Shown in pieces: positions 24,390-34,521 of a stretch of 64,000 nt of DNA. A program made the position numbers and the translations under genes. Source of the stretch: Lactobacillus hominis DSM 23910 = CRBIP 24.179 (lineage in GTDB: Bacteria; Bacillota; Bacilli; Lactobacillales; Lactobacillaceae); assembly GCF_000296835.1 (NCBI RefSeq), contig NZ_CAKE01000004.1, positions 1-64,000 of the forward strand. Direction: 5' to 3'. The notes beneath the pieces were generated by a model. That model was given only the letters and a program-made list of their open reading frames with translations, searched no databases and was not told where the DNA came from. The number at the start of each line of letters is the position of its first letter. The stretch's first letter is position 1.

Positions 24390-24422
24390 AAAGTGTTGAT
24401 CAAAAATCAACACTTTTGTTTT
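24388..24422. terminator. Bidirectional terminator
   Basis: AAAAGTGTTGAT pairs with ATCAACACTTTT around CAAAA, with T- and A-runs on both sides, between the hydrolase and the convergent permease gene. Confidence 0.8.
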
Positions 24423-24430
24423 CAACTATT

Positions 24431-25792
24431 TTAAAATTTAAAATCTTTATTTCGAATTGAAGCTAAGAAATCTTCATGTTTCTTTTCTTCATCCTTATCT
24501 TTATCGATAAAGAAGTAACAAGCAGCAGCCACAACGCCTACGACGGCTCCAACTAATAAAGTTTTAGGAGTAAAGTTCGTCACCATATAACAAGAAATAA
24601 TTAAAGCAATTACGGGAATAGTATATTTGCCAGGTAATGAGAACCCATGAGTAGGGTATTCATTACTATGTTTGAACTTAATTACCGCCAAAATTGATGG
24701 GACATATTGGACAAATGATGCCAAAACCGTACATGCTACTAAGAATAGATAGCTTTGCGTACATAATGCTAATGACAAAATAGCAGTCATAATAATTGCA
24801 ACCCAAGGTGCATCATACTTGTTTTTCTTGCCAATCCACTTTGGCAGCATTGCATGTTCTGTCGCTAATGATGAAATCAATGATGGTGTATTGAATGAAG
24901 CAGAAAATGCTACTCCGAAAATGGAAATCAGCATTCCAACAATCATTAAGGCAAATCCCCATTGACCAACGCCTGTCTTTAAAGCTGAAGCTAAGGGATT
25001 AGAATATGAACCTAATTTATATCCGGATAAACCAATAGCCACTAACAACATCAAGCAATCTAAGATTGTGACAGAAGTCATAACAGCAATTAAAACTCGT
25101 GGAATATTTTTTTCTGGATTATTCATTTGCTTGGCAGCAATTGGAATGAACGAAAAGCCAGTAAATAAGTAAAAAATTGGTGTAAATGCTTCACCGAAAT
25201 GTTTGAAAAACGGTACTGGACCTTTTAGTGCAGCTGCTGGAATTACCGGAGTAAAGTTTGCCTTTTTAATAAAGAAAGCTCCGATTACAATAAATAGAAT
25301 TAAAGTAATAATTTTAGCGGCTGCTGAAATATTATTAACTAGCTTGACTAAAGAACGACCGAAAAAATTAATGATCGAAAATAGAAGAACTAAAAAGACA
25401 ATGCCAGACATGTAAATTGTATTATTCTTAAATGCTGGCAAAAAGCTCTTTAAAACAGTCAGTAATGCCACAACTTCAGCCGATAAAGTTGTACAGCCTA
25501 AAAACCAAGTAAAGATACCTAATTCATAGCCTGCAAAACGACCAAAGGCGTTGTAAGAATACAGCCAAGCAGCACCAGATCCAGTGAAACGACTAGATAA
25601 ATCTGCGTAACATAGCGCAATCATTGATACAGTAACTGCTGTACATAACAATACGCAAATCGCAGATAAATTCATATATTTATAAATGGTAGAAGGAAGT
25701 AAGAAAGTTCCTGAACCAATAACAGCATTAATACCCAAAAAGTAGATTGAAATAAAAGATAGCTTTTTAGGTACAGTATTTTGATTTTTCAT
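24431..25792 (-). CDS. APC-family amino acid permease
   Basis: A 453-residue protein with about 12 membrane helices. The first helix carries 'FLGINAVIGSGTFLLPS', the APC-superfamily substrate loop (G-S-G), and helix 3 begins with 'AWLYSYNAFGRFAGYELG'. It imports or exchanges an amino acid or amine with protons or a counter-substrate. The cytoplasmic tail is highly charged (DKDKDEEKKHEDF). AAAAGAGG lies 10 bases before the ATG. A single-gene transcript, divergent from the oxidoreductase gene. Confidence 0.85.
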   Translation of the reverse strand: MKNQNTVPKKLSFISIYFLGINAVIGSGTFLLPSTIYKYMNLSAICVLLCTAVTVSMIALCYADLSSRFTGSGAAWLYSYNAFGRFAGYELGIFTWFLGCTTLSAEVVALLTVLKSFLPAFKNNTIYMSGIVFLVLLFSIINFFGRSLVKLVNNISAAAKIITLILFIVIGAFFIKKANFTPVIPAAALKGPVPFFKHFGEAFTPIFYLFTGFSFIPIAAKQMNNPEKNIPRVLIAVMTSVTILDCLMLLVAIGLSGYKLGSYSNPLASALKTGVGQWGFALMIVGMLISIFGVAFSASFNTPSLISSLATEHAMLPKWIGKKNKYDAPWVAIIMTAILSLALCTQSYLFLVACTVLASFVQYVPSILAVIKFKHSNEYPTHGFSLPGKYTIPVIALIISCYMVTNFTPKTLLVGAVVGVVAAACYFFIDKDKDEEKKHEDFLASIRNKDFKF

Positions 25793-25901
25793 AAAATAAA
25801 CCTCTTTTGTGCCTTTCTTTGTTCTATTGTATATTTTTTTTGATCTAACGAAGCAAATAAATATAATTTTTGAATATTACTTACTTTTTAACAGTTTGCT
25901 G

Positions 25902-25929
25902 TTGACTTACTAATAATAAGTGATATTCT
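25902..25929 (+). promoter_or_regulatory. Promoter overlapping an HxlR-like inverted repeat
   Basis: TTGACT (25902-25907), a 16-base spacer and TGATATTCT (extended -10, TATTCT at 25924-25929). Within it ACTTACTAATAATAAGT (25905-25921) is an imperfect inverted repeat of the type used by HxlR or MarR regulators. The regulator gene is not adjacent. Confidence 0.5.
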
Positions 25930-25968
25930 ATACATGTGAAAGATAAAAGCTAATAAGGAGTTTCAAAA

Positions 25969-26010
25969 ATGACTGAAATTATTCAAGTTTGCACTTTAGC
26001 TATCAAATAA
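25969..26010 (+). pseudogene. Short ORF, probable gene remnant or leader peptide
   Basis: AAGGAG at 25955-25960 precedes ATG 25969, and 13 codons (MTEIIQVCTLAIK) end in TAA just before the oxidoreductase ribosome site. The residues look like the first strand of a small dimeric alpha/beta-barrel monooxygenase-type protein, the rest of which is missing. It could also be a leader peptide. Confidence 0.4.
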
Positions 26011-26039
26011 TAATTATTTTTATTTTTCGGAGGTTTATT

Positions 26040-26687
26040 ATGAAAAAAATTGCTATTTTAGGTGCTGCGGGACAAATTGCTGTATTAGCTGAAAAGATGC
26101 TATTAAATGATCAAGATAATGAATTGATTTTATTTTTGCGCCATCCAAATAAATTAGATCAAAGTAAAATAGATAACGAACGTGAAAAAATAGTAGTCGG
26201 AGATGCAAGTAATTATGATCAGGTGAAAAATGCGGTGGCGGGTGCCGATATCGTCTATGCTAATTTAGCTGGATCAAATATTGAAAGACAAGCTAAGACT
26301 GTAGTTAAAGCGATGGATGCAGAAAAAATAAAACGCTTAATTTGGATTTCATCATTAGGCATATATAATGAAGTTCCAGGTAAATTTGGTAAATGGAATA
26401 AAGACGTCCTTGGATCTTATTTAACGACATACCGCGCAGCAGCTGATGTAATTACAGCTAGTGATTTGGATTACACAATTATTAGGCCGGCTTGGTTAAC
26501 AAATAAAGATGAAATAGATTATGAAGAAACTCTCGGCGCTAATACTGCATTTAAAGGAACAGAGGTTTCAAGAAAAAGCGTGGCTAAGCATGTTGTAGAT
26601 CTAATTGAACATCCCGAAAAAGAAATTAAAGCTAATGTAGGTTTAAATAAGCCAAATACTGACGGTGATAAGCCTGCTTGGTATTAG
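26040..26687 (+). CDS. NAD(P)-binding oxidoreductase (NmrA-like/SDR a)
   Basis: A 215-residue Rossmann-fold protein. ATG 26040 follows CGGAGG at 26028-26033; the frame is open to 25989 but without a ribosome site. The dinucleotide motif is ILGAAGQIA at residues 5-13; 'VVGDASNYDQVKNAVAGADIVYANLAGSN' and 'RLIWISSLGIY' are typical of the NAD(P)H-binding atypical SDR group (YwnB/NmrA-like). Such proteins bind NADPH and act as reductases or redox sensors. A redox or drug-sensing HxlR-type regulator often controls them, fitting the inverted repeat upstream. Confidence 0.8.
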   Translation: MKKIAILGAAGQIAVLAEKMLLNDQDNELILFLRHPNKLDQSKIDNEREKIVVGDASNYDQVKNAVAGADIVYANLAGSNIERQAKTVVKAMDAEKIKRLIWISSLGIYNEVPGKFGKWNKDVLGSYLTTYRAAADVITASDLDYTIIRPAWLTNKDEIDYEETLGANTAFKGTEVSRKSVAKHVVDLIEHPEKEIKANVGLNKPNTDGDKPAWY

Positions 26688-26693
26688 AAGATA

Positions 26694-26734
26694 GAAATAA
26701 AGGAAGTACGCATATCTGTACTTCCTTTATTTTG
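26694..26734. terminator. Bidirectional terminator
   Basis: AAATAAAGGAAGTAC pairs with GTACTTCCTTTATTT around GCATATCT, between the oxidoreductase and the convergent DedA-family gene. Confidence 0.8.
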
Positions 26735-26744
26735 CACTTTAATA

Positions 26745-27362
26745 TTAATTTTTGGCTTTGATTCTGTTTTTGTACCATTTAATGCCAAAGCAAATGAACA
26801 ATATAATCAATAAGCCAATAATGATTAATGTATAATCGTCAAAGATTTTAACAATAACTTGCCAATTTTTACCCATGTGAAAACCTAGGTAAATTAGCAC
26901 GCTATTCCAAATTAACGAGCCTAAAGTAGTTAAAACCAGAAATTTTGCCCAACTAACGCGGGCAATTCCTGCTGGTATAGAAATTAAACTTCGCACAACG
27001 GGAATACAGCGTCCATAAAAAATAGCTCCTATGCCATGTTTGTCAAACCAATTAATAGCTTTTTGAGCATCATCTTTTTTAAAACCTAAAATCTTAAATA
27101 ATTTAGTAGATAGTAATTTTTCTAAACGACTTAGAGTTAGATTTCGACTTAAGGCAAATAAGATAATTGCACCAAGTAACGAGCCTAGAGTTGAAAAGAT
27201 AATTACACCAAGCAATTTTAAATTAGTAATGTGAACTAAGAATCCACCTAAAGTAAGAATTACTTCAGAAGGAATAGGAGGAAAAATATTTTCAACTGCA
27301 ATTAATAATAAGATGGCAAAATAGCCAAATTGTTCAATAAATGAAGTTAACCATGTTGTCAT
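26745..27362 (-). CDS. DedA-family membrane protein
   Basis: A 205-residue protein of the DedA/VTT family. Landmarks: 'AVENIFPPIPSEVIL' near 22-36 with the conserved Pro pair and Glu, 'FYGRCIPVVRSLISIPAG' near 117-134 with the conserved Arg, and four to five hydrophobic segments. Some DedA proteins flip undecaprenyl phosphate or phospholipids across the membrane and affect membrane potential and cationic drug resistance. It stands 24 bases downstream of the nucleoside hydrolase gene on the same strand. Confidence 0.85.
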   Translation of the reverse strand: MTTWLTSFIEQFGYFAILLLIAVENIFPPIPSEVILTLGGFLVHITNLKLLGVIIFSTLGSLLGAIILFALSRNLTLSRLEKLLSTKLFKILGFKKDDAQKAINWFDKHGIGAIFYGRCIPVVRSLISIPAGIARVSWAKFLVLTTLGSLIWNSVLIYLGFHMGKNWQVIVKIFDDYTLIIIGLLIILFICFGIKWYKNRIKAKN

Positions 27363-27386
27363 ATATTTGCTTACCTGAGCCTAATT

Positions 27387-28313
27387 CTATTGTCTTTTTA
27401 AAATTGCATCCATTTCGTCAAAGAATGCTTTTTTGTTGGTGCCAGTAACTAAAGTTAGTTCTTTACCATCATCTGCTTCATACATTTTTCCAGCACTAAG
27501 ACCATGAGTGATAACTTTAGCCTTGACTTGTTTGCTGGCGACTAATTTTGGATCTAAACACGACATGGTAGTTAAAACATCCCACAAATATAGCTCAGCA
27601 CCTGGGACAGAAACAATTAAGCTATAGCCCAGACCAACTAAGTCGATTGCAGGATATTTTCTCAAACTTGCCCAGTGTTGGCGAAGATCATCCGTTAAAG
27701 GAATTTCTTCAGTACTTTCTAAACCTACCATTTGAATCTTTAAATTTGATTCGAGAACTCGTTTGACAGCTTCAGGATCCCAGAAAGCATTCCATTCTTG
27801 GCTGCCATCAGCGTCAACAGCCATTACATTGCCATGACCATCTAAACTGCCACCCATCCAGTAAACTTTGTCGATTTTATCTTCAATAGTTGGATCTTCA
27901 TCTAAAGCCTTAGCCAAATCAGTGATAGGGCCAGTCATTACTAGGTCAACTAAACCATCGGTATGCTTAATTTTATCAATCATGTCTAAATATGCTGGAA
28001 GTTTTGCTTCTGGTGTTTTGATTTCAGCATTTTCATTTAAAATAGGAAAGTAGTTAAATGAATAGGGTGCCATGCGCCATTTTTCTGGGAATTGGTGAAT
28101 AGCTCTTGAATCTGAACGTGCTACTTCAAGCTTGTCGTTACGGAGGTTAAATTTATCGACCATTTTACGGCATGCTTCAATAGCAGGATCAATATAGCCA
28201 TCGCCATCAATCGCACTAACTCCAATTAATTTGATATCAGGAGCTTGCAAGAGTAGCAGCAAAGAAACTAAATCGTCAATATTTCCGTCGTGATTAAAAT
28301 AGATATTTTTCAT
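27387..28313 (-). CDS. Inosine/uridine-preferring nucleoside hydrolase family protein
   Basis: A 308-residue IUNH-family protein. The metal site at the N-terminus reads NHDGNIDDLVSLLLL (residues ~7-21); the usual first Asp of DxDxGxDD is Asn, while the later Asp pair is kept. 'VMTGPITDLAKAL' (~124-136) is the second family motif, and 'WNAFWDPEAVKRVL' the third. The enzyme class splits ribonucleosides to base and ribose. With the changed first metal residue the activity could be altered. It complements the phosphorylases at 9.6-11.2 kb in nucleoside salvage. Confidence 0.8.
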   Translation of the reverse strand: MKNIYFNHDGNIDDLVSLLLLLQAPDIKLIGVSAIDGDGYIDPAIEACRKMVDKFNLRNDKLEVARSDSRAIHQFPEKWRMAPYSFNYFPILNENAEIKTPEAKLPAYLDMIDKIKHTDGLVDLVMTGPITDLAKALDEDPTIEDKIDKVYWMGGSLDGHGNVMAVDADGSQEWNAFWDPEAVKRVLESNLKIQMVGLESTEEIPLTDDLRQHWASLRKYPAIDLVGLGYSLIVSVPGAELYLWDVLTTMSCLDPKLVASKQVKAKVITHGLSAGKMYEADDGKELTLVTGTNKKAFFDEMDAILKRQ

Positions 28314-28457
28314 TTTTATGCCTCAATTTAAATATAGTTAAATACATTCTATCTAAAAATACTAGTAGTCGTAAACTAAAACACAAGCTTTTATACTTAC
28401 TATTTGTGTGCAACGTGTTAAACTATTAAATGCTAAAAATATGAAGGAGAATGAGAG

Positions 28458-30260
28458 ATGGCAACGCAATACATTGAAAATAAATTAAAACTTTTACCAT
28501 CACAGCCTGGCTGCTATCTTATGAAAGATATCAACGGCAATGTAATATACGTTGGTAAATCTAAAAACTTGAAAAATCGAGTTCGTTCATACTTTAAAAG
28601 CAAACAGGTTGGTCGTCGAGCAGAATTAGTCAAAGAAATTAGAGATTTCGATATTATTACTGTTTCTTCGGATAAAGAATCATTTTTGCTTGAAATTACT
28701 TTAATTAAAAAATATCAACCTTATTACAATGTTCAACTTAAGCAAGGTACAGGCTATCCATATATCGAAATAACTAATGAAAGAGATCCTCAGACTAAAT
28801 TAACTTCGATTGTCAAAAAAGATGGTGGCTATTATTTTGGCCCGTATCCAAATGTATATGCTGCGCAAGCAACCTTGAAGTTTATTCAGAAAGTTTGGCC
28901 ATTAAGACGCTGTCATGGAAAACAGGGCCGTCCGTGTCTTTATTATCATATGGGACAATGTTTAGGAGCTTGTTTTAAAGAAGTGCCAAAATCAGAATAT
29001 AATGCTCAAATTAAAAAGATAAAGAGCTTTTTGAATGGTGATATTAGTGAAGCGAAAAGTGAATTGACTGCACAAATGCAAAAAGCCAGTGAAAACTTAG
29101 AATTTGAAAGGGCAGCTGAAGTTCGCGATGAGCTAAACTATATTGAACAAACCGTTGAAAAACAAAAGATCATTTCCAATGATAATACGCAAAGAGATAT
29201 TTTTAATTTCTACGTTGATAAGTCATGGATTTCAATTCAAATATTCTTTTTGCGTCAAGCTAAACTTTTGCGTCGCGAAACCAGAATGTTTCCATTGACA
29301 GATGTAAGTGAACCAGAAGATGAATTTATTTCTTTTATTGCTCAATTTTACAATCAAAGAAATAGAGTTTTGCCTAAAGAAGTATTAGTTCCAAAGGGAC
29401 TAGATAATGTGGCTTTGAGCGAAGTTTTAAAGACGCCAGTTCGTACGCCTCAAAGAGGTCAAAAACGGGCTTTATTAGACATGGCTCATGATAATGCTAA
29501 ATTAAAGCTCGATGAAAAATTCCGTTTGTTAGAATTAGGCAATCGTAAGACTAAAGGCGCTCAGGCTGAAATTTTTAAAGCCTTAGGCTTAGATTATGGC
29601 CATCGCATTGAGAGTTTTGACCACTCGCATATTCAAGGAACTGACCCAGTTTCCGCATTAGTTGTATTTACTGACGGTGAACCAGATAAAAATGAATATC
29701 GAAAATTTAAGCTAAAAGGAGAAGTCGAGCATCAAAATGGTGGCGATGAAGTTAGAAATACGCGTGAAGTTGTGCGCAGACGCTATGGTCGTTTAAAAAG
29801 AGAAAAAAAGCGCATGCCTGATTTAATCTTAATGGATGGTGGTCAGATTCAAGTTGATGCCTGTTTAGATGTTTTAAGAAATGAATTAGACTTAAATATT
29901 CCTGTGGCCGGAATGGTTAAAGATGATCATCACCGCACGAATCACTTGCTTTATGGAGATCCAACAAAGGGACAAGAATTAAAATTAATTCCTATGAATC
30001 CAAAATCTCAAGGTTTTTATTTAATGACTCGTATTCAAGATGAGGTTCACCGCTTTGCTATTACTTTTCACCGAAAAACGCATGCTAAAAATGCACTTTC
30101 GAGTAAGTTAGATCATATTAAAGGAATTGGTCCAAAGAGTAGAAATAAATTATTAAGAGAATTTGGTTCAATGAAGAAAATTAAAGAAGCATCAATCGAT
30201 GAATTAAGACAAGCTGGATTAACTTTGCCACAAGCGCAAACAGTAAAATTAAGTTTATAA
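28458..30260 (+). CDS. uvrC: Excinuclease ABC subunit C
   Basis: A 600-residue UvrC. Domains in order: GIY-YIG nuclease (residues ~12-90, 'GCYLMKDINGNVIYVGKSKNLKNRVRSYF'), a Cys-containing linker (RRCHGKQGRPCLYYHMGQCLGAC), UVR helix pair (~195-230), RNase H-like nuclease domain (~380-535, 'ESFDHSHIQG', 'LILMDGGQ') and tandem helix-hairpin-helix at the C-terminus. It makes both incisions in nucleotide excision repair after UvrA/UvrB have found the lesion. Full length; AAGGAGAATGAG precedes the ATG. Confidence 0.95.
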   Translation: MATQYIENKLKLLPSQPGCYLMKDINGNVIYVGKSKNLKNRVRSYFKSKQVGRRAELVKEIRDFDIITVSSDKESFLLEITLIKKYQPYYNVQLKQGTGYPYIEITNERDPQTKLTSIVKKDGGYYFGPYPNVYAAQATLKFIQKVWPLRRCHGKQGRPCLYYHMGQCLGACFKEVPKSEYNAQIKKIKSFLNGDISEAKSELTAQMQKASENLEFERAAEVRDELNYIEQTVEKQKIISNDNTQRDIFNFYVDKSWISIQIFFLRQAKLLRRETRMFPLTDVSEPEDEFISFIAQFYNQRNRVLPKEVLVPKGLDNVALSEVLKTPVRTPQRGQKRALLDMAHDNAKLKLDEKFRLLELGNRKTKGAQAEIFKALGLDYGHRIESFDHSHIQGTDPVSALVVFTDGEPDKNEYRKFKLKGEVEHQNGGDEVRNTREVVRRRYGRLKREKKRMPDLILMDGGQIQVDACLDVLRNELDLNIPVAGMVKDDHHRTNHLLYGDPTKGQELKLIPMNPKSQGFYLMTRIQDEVHRFAITFHRKTHAKNALSSKLDHIKGIGPKSRNKLLREFGSMKKIKEASIDELRQAGLTLPQAQTVKLSL

Positions 30261-30334
30261 AATCGCTATGTAGAGCATGGCTGATGTGTTATCATATAAA
30301 AGAATGTAGAAAATTTTATTAAAGGAGGGATAAG

Positions 30335-31624
30335 ATGTTTGTCGATCAAACAAAAGTAGACGTTCAAGCTGGAAAAGGCGGCGATGGTGCAGTTGCTTTT
30401 CGTCATGAAAAATATGTACCGCTTGGTGGTCCTGCTGGAGGCGACGGTGGTCGCGGAGGTAGCATTTATCTTGTGGCTGACTCTGGGTTACGTACTTTAA
30501 TGGATTTTCGTTTTAGAAGAAAATTTAAAGCTGATAATGGAGAAAATGGACGCATTAAATCCCAATACGGAAAGGGCGCTAAGGATGTTTATTTGAAAGT
30601 GCCAATGGGAACCAGTGTTTATGACTTTAATACTGGCGAATTGTTAGGTGACTTGGTAAAAAATGGTCAACAATTGATGGTTGCTCGTGGCGGACGTGGT
30701 GGCCGTGGCAATATTCACTTTGCTACAAGTACCCGCACAGCTCCTGAAATTGCTGAAAATGGAGAACCTGGAGAATATCGCACATTACGCTTAGAGCTAA
30801 AGGTTTTGGCTGATGTCGGATTAGTTGGTTTTCCTTCAGTAGGTAAGTCGACTTTACTATCAGTTGTTACTAAAGCTAAGCCAAAGATTGCAGCTTATGA
30901 ATTTACTACTTTGACTCCCAATTTGGGGATGGTAGTTTTACCTGATGGACGTGATTTTTCAATGGCTGACTTACCAGGATTAATTAAAGGTGCTTCTGAA
31001 GGCGTCGGTTTAGGGATTCAGTTCCTACGCCACGTTGAAAGAACAAAAGTAATTTTGCATCTTGTTTCAATGGATCCTAATAATGGTCGGGATGCTTATG
31101 AAGATTACCAAACCATTAGAAAAGAACTTGCCGGCTATACAACTGATTTAACCGATAAGAAGGAATTGATTGTCGCTTCGCAGATGGATATTCCTGGCAG
31201 TGAAGAAAAATTGGCAAAATTCAAAGAGAAACTCGGTAAAGATGTGGTTGTTTATCCAATTTCAAGCGTTACTCACCAAGGAGTAGGTCCGCTAATGAAT
31301 GCTGCTGCTGATTTAGTGGATGAAATTTCACGCGAGCAAGCTGAAAAAACAGCCGAAATCAAAGTGGATGAAAAAGAATATGTATATAGCAAGCCTCTTG
31401 ATGACAAGTTTGAGATTGAAAGAACTGGTGAACACAGCTTTAACATTACTGGCGAAAAGCTTGAAAGAATCGTTCAAAGAACTAATCTTGACCACACAGA
31501 TGGTATAATGCTGCTTGCTCGTAAGTTGAAGAGTATGGGCGTCGATGAAGCCTTGAGAAATAAAGGAGCTCAAAACGGAGATGAAGTCACAATTGTCGAC
31601 TTTACCTTTGAATTCGTAGACTAA
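30335..31624 (+). CDS. obgE: GTPase Obg
   Basis: A 429-residue Obg protein. The Gly-rich OBG fold spans ~1-158 ('[18 protein letters not shown]', '[10 protein letters not shown]'), the G domain starts with GFPSVGKST near 166-174, includes 'DLPGL' and ends with the 'SSV' motif near 310, and an OCT domain fills ~345-429. It binds GTP and the 50S subunit and links ribosome maturation to stress signalling. GGAGGGAT is the ribosome site. It is followed 20 bases on by an O-acetyltransferase gene. Confidence 0.95.
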   Translation: MFVDQTKVDVQAGKGGDGAVAFRHEKYVPLGGPAGGDGGRGGSIYLVADSGLRTLMDFRFRRKFKADNGENGRIKSQYGKGAKDVYLKVPMGTSVYDFNTGELLGDLVKNGQQLMVARGGRGGRGNIHFATSTRTAPEIAENGEPGEYRTLRLELKVLADVGLVGFPSVGKSTLLSVVTKAKPKIAAYEFTTLTPNLGMVVLPDGRDFSMADLPGLIKGASEGVGLGIQFLRHVERTKVILHLVSMDPNNGRDAYEDYQTIRKELAGYTTDLTDKKELIVASQMDIPGSEEKLAKFKEKLGKDVVVYPISSVTHQGVGPLMNAAADLVDEISREQAEKTAEIKVDEKEYVYSKPLDDKFEIERTGEHSFNITGEKLERIVQRTNLDHTDGIMLLARKLKSMGVDEALRNKGAQNGDEVTIVDFTFEFVD

Positions 31625-31643
31625 AAAAATTGAGGGAAGAATA

Positions 31644-33569
31644 TTGAAGACTAAAAACCGCTTTATCACTGGATATGCAGGCTTACGTGCTTTAGCTGTT
31701 ATTGGAGTCATTTTATATCACCTTGATCCTAACAGGTTTATGGGTGGATATTTAGGTGTACCAATTTTCCTAGTTTTATCTGGATACTTGGTGACAGATC
31801 ATATGTTTCATTCATATGAGCAAAAAGGCAGTTACAACAATAAAGGATTTTATCTTCGTCGCATTAAGAAACTTTATCCGCAAATGATTACACTTTTGTG
31901 GGTATGTAGCGCCTATATTCTTTTATTTCAACAAAATTTACTCAATAAGTTAAATCAAATTGTCATTACTAACTTGCTCAATGTTTATAACTTTTGGCAA
32001 ATTTTTAATGGACAATCTTATTTTGAACGTTTTGCTGCTAATGAATCTCCATTTGTTCACTTATGGACGATGTCAATTGAAGGTCAATTCTATATTCTTT
32101 GGCCTTTAGTTATTTTTTTGCTTGTAAAATTCGTTAAACATAAAAATGTTAGATTTTGGATTTTAACTTTCTTTACACTTTTATCTGCTATTGAAATGGC
32201 AGCCTTATTTAAGCCAGGCGTAGATACTAGTCGCATTTATTATGGTACTGATACGCGCTTTTTCTCACTTGGTTTGGGTGCAATGCTAGCAGCGGTGTGG
32301 CCAACTTGGAAATTACGTCAAGAAGTTAGACCGCAAGACAGTCGCTTGCTTGATATCGTTGGCGGCATTAGCTTAATTGCTATTTTATGGATGGCAATGA
32401 GTCCCCTGTTTAATCCAGTTCAAGGGTTTGTATATCGTGGCGGGATGTTCCTATTTTCTGTAGTAACAACGATTTTTGTTGCGATTATTGCTCATCCCGG
32501 AAGTCATTGGAACAAATGGCTGACTAATCCGATCTTTAAATGGATTGGTTCAAGAAGTTATGGTATTTATCTCTGGCAATTTCCAATAATGATCTTTTTT
32601 GAAGATAAAGTTAAAGATATGGCTGATCATGTGGTTTTATATCGCTTGATTGAAGTGGCTTTAATTTTAATTATCTCTGAACTTTCATTTCGTTATATTG
32701 AAAAGCCAATGGGTAAGATTACCTGGGTTAAAACTAAGGAATTCTTTGGGAAAGTTGCTAATTTACAAAATACTTATTTAATACAAAAAGCAGTTGCTGT
32801 TTTAACTGCAATTGTATTTGTATTAGGTAGTGCGGCAATTATTAAAGCACCTAGCGTTAAAGCAGAAAATGTTAATGATTCTCCTTTAGCGCGTCAAATT
32901 AAGAAAAACCGTAGTCAGCAGCTTAAAGACAATAAGCGCTTGATTAAGCAAGCGAAAAAGAGCAATAAAGGTAAAAAAGAAAGTAAAGCTGAAATTCTTA
33001 GACAGGCCAAAGTTTTGGCAAAAACGCATCCAGTTAATCAAGAATTTGAAAAATACGGTATCTCACAAGTTGATCTACAACTAGCTCAAAAGATAAAAGT
33101 TACTGCAATTGGAGATTCAGTTATGGCTGGTTCTAGCCAGAATTTGAAGCAATTAATGCCTAATATGATTGTTGATGCTGCAGTTTCTCGTCAATTAGCT
33201 CCAACAATTGCGCTTTTTGAACAATACAAGAGTCAAGGTGCATTGAATTCTAATGTCTTGGTAGGTTTAGGGACTAATGGCCCATTTACCATGAAGGATA
33301 TTGACCATTTGATGAGCATCGTAGGAAACAAGCGTCGCATTTTTTGGATTAATATTCATGTTCCTTCAAAAGACTGGCAACGTCCTATGAATGCATTACT
33401 TCAAAAGGCTAGTCAAAAATATAAGAATTTAATTGTAATTGACTGGTATGATATGGCACATCAGCATAACAATTGGCTTTACACTGATCTTACGCATCCA
33501 AATCCAACTGGATCAAAATACTATTCTGCACAAATCGCAAAAATAATCGTTGAGAAAGGTCTTTATTAG
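31644..33569 (+). CDS. OatA-like acyltransferase (peptidoglycan O-acetyltransferase type)
   Basis: A 641-residue protein starting at TTG 31644 behind GAGGGA. The N-terminal ~390 residues are an acyltransferase_3 membrane domain with ~10-11 helices ('GYAGLRALAVIGVILYHL', 'WTMSIEGQFYILWP'). A Lys-rich linker (~430-460) leads to an SGNH-type extracellular domain with Ser in 'AIGDSVMAG' near 490 and the Asp-His pair in 'DLTHPNPTG' near 615. It moves acetyl groups from inside to O-6 of muramic acid or to another wall polymer, giving lysozyme resistance. Which polymer is modified is inferred. Confidence 0.85.
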   Translation: MKTKNRFITGYAGLRALAVIGVILYHLDPNRFMGGYLGVPIFLVLSGYLVTDHMFHSYEQKGSYNNKGFYLRRIKKLYPQMITLLWVCSAYILLFQQNLLNKLNQIVITNLLNVYNFWQIFNGQSYFERFAANESPFVHLWTMSIEGQFYILWPLVIFLLVKFVKHKNVRFWILTFFTLLSAIEMAALFKPGVDTSRIYYGTDTRFFSLGLGAMLAAVWPTWKLRQEVRPQDSRLLDIVGGISLIAILWMAMSPLFNPVQGFVYRGGMFLFSVVTTIFVAIIAHPGSHWNKWLTNPIFKWIGSRSYGIYLWQFPIMIFFEDKVKDMADHVVLYRLIEVALILIISELSFRYIEKPMGKITWVKTKEFFGKVANLQNTYLIQKAVAVLTAIVFVLGSAAIIKAPSVKAENVNDSPLARQIKKNRSQQLKDNKRLIKQAKKSNKGKKESKAEILRQAKVLAKTHPVNQEFEKYGISQVDLQLAQKIKVTAIGDSVMAGSSQNLKQLMPNMIVDAAVSRQLAPTIALFEQYKSQGALNSNVLVGLGTNGPFTMKDIDHLMSIVGNKRRIFWINIHVPSKDWQRPMNALLQKASQKYKNLIVIDWYDMAHQHNNWLYTDLTHPNPTGSKYYSAQIAKIIVEKGLY

Positions 33570-33579
33570 ATAGTTTTTC

Positions 33580-34521
33580 ATGGAAATACAATTTTTAGGT
33601 ACAGGCGCCGGACAGCCTTCAAAAGGGCGCAATGTTTCTTGTACAGCACTTAAACTTTTAGATGAATTAAATGAAATATGGCTATTTGATGTGGGTGAAG
33701 CAACCCAACACCAGATTTTAAGGACCAATATTCGACCACGCAAAATTACAAGAATATTCATTTCTCATAATCATGGAGACCACATCTTTGGGCTACCTGG
33801 ATTATTATCATCTAGATCATTTCAAGGTGATGGGGGTCCCTTAACAATTTATGGACCTCCAGGAATCGAGCAATTTGTTCAAACATCTTTAAAAGTTTCT
33901 CGAACTAAGGTTTCTTATCCGATTAAATACGTTAATTTAACCGATGATGGACTGATATTTGAAAACAGTAGTTTTGCTGTTTTTACTGCAAAATTGGATC
34001 ACAGAGTACCAAGCTATGGCTTTAGAGTTGTCGAAAAACCTAAACCTGGCGAACTTTTAATGGATAAGTTAGCTGAATATCATGTTCCTAATGGTCCATT
34101 ATTGGGTCAGCTGAAAGCCGGAAAAACAGTAGTTTTAGATGATGGAACCACTTTAAATGGCAAAGACTTTTTAGGCGAGCCAAGACCAGGTAGAATTGTA
34201 ACGATTATTTATGATACAAGACCAACTAAAAGTATTGGGCAATTGGCTCAAGATGCAGACGTTTTAGTTCACGAATCTACTTTTGATGGTGAAGATAGCA
34301 AGATGGCGCATCGCTATTTCCACTCTACTTGTATTGATGCAGCGAAAGTTGCTGCTAGTCATAATGTGGTTCAGCTTTATTTGAACCATATCTCAGCACG
34401 TTATACTGGCAAAGCAGGACAGCAACTTGAAAAACAAGCTAGAAAAGTTTTTAAAAATACTCGCCTAGCGAATGATTTAGATAGTTATGAAATTAAAATA
34501 AGGAAGCAAGATAATGAGTAA
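33580..34521 (+). CDS. rnz: Ribonuclease Z
   Basis: A 313-residue metallo-beta-lactamase-fold RNase Z. The metal motif HNHGDH sits near 63-68, with '[17 protein letters not shown]' at the N-terminus, '[11 protein letters not shown]' near 138-148, and 'LVHESTF' and 'HIS' motifs near the C-terminus. It cleaves the 3' trailer of tRNA precursors, required for those without encoded CCA; the CCA-adding enzyme is encoded at 56.2 kb. It overlaps the next gene by eight bases. Confidence 0.95.
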   Translation: MEIQFLGTGAGQPSKGRNVSCTALKLLDELNEIWLFDVGEATQHQILRTNIRPRKITRIFISHNHGDHIFGLPGLLSSRSFQGDGGPLTIYGPPGIEQFVQTSLKVSRTKVSYPIKYVNLTDDGLIFENSSFAVFTAKLDHRVPSYGFRVVEKPKPGELLMDKLAEYHVPNGPLLGQLKAGKTVVLDDGTTLNGKDFLGEPRPGRIVTIIYDTRPTKSIGQLAQDADVLVHESTFDGEDSKMAHRYFHSTCIDAAKVAASHNVVQLYLNHISARYTGKAGQQLEKQARKVFKNTRLANDLDSYEIKIRKQDNE

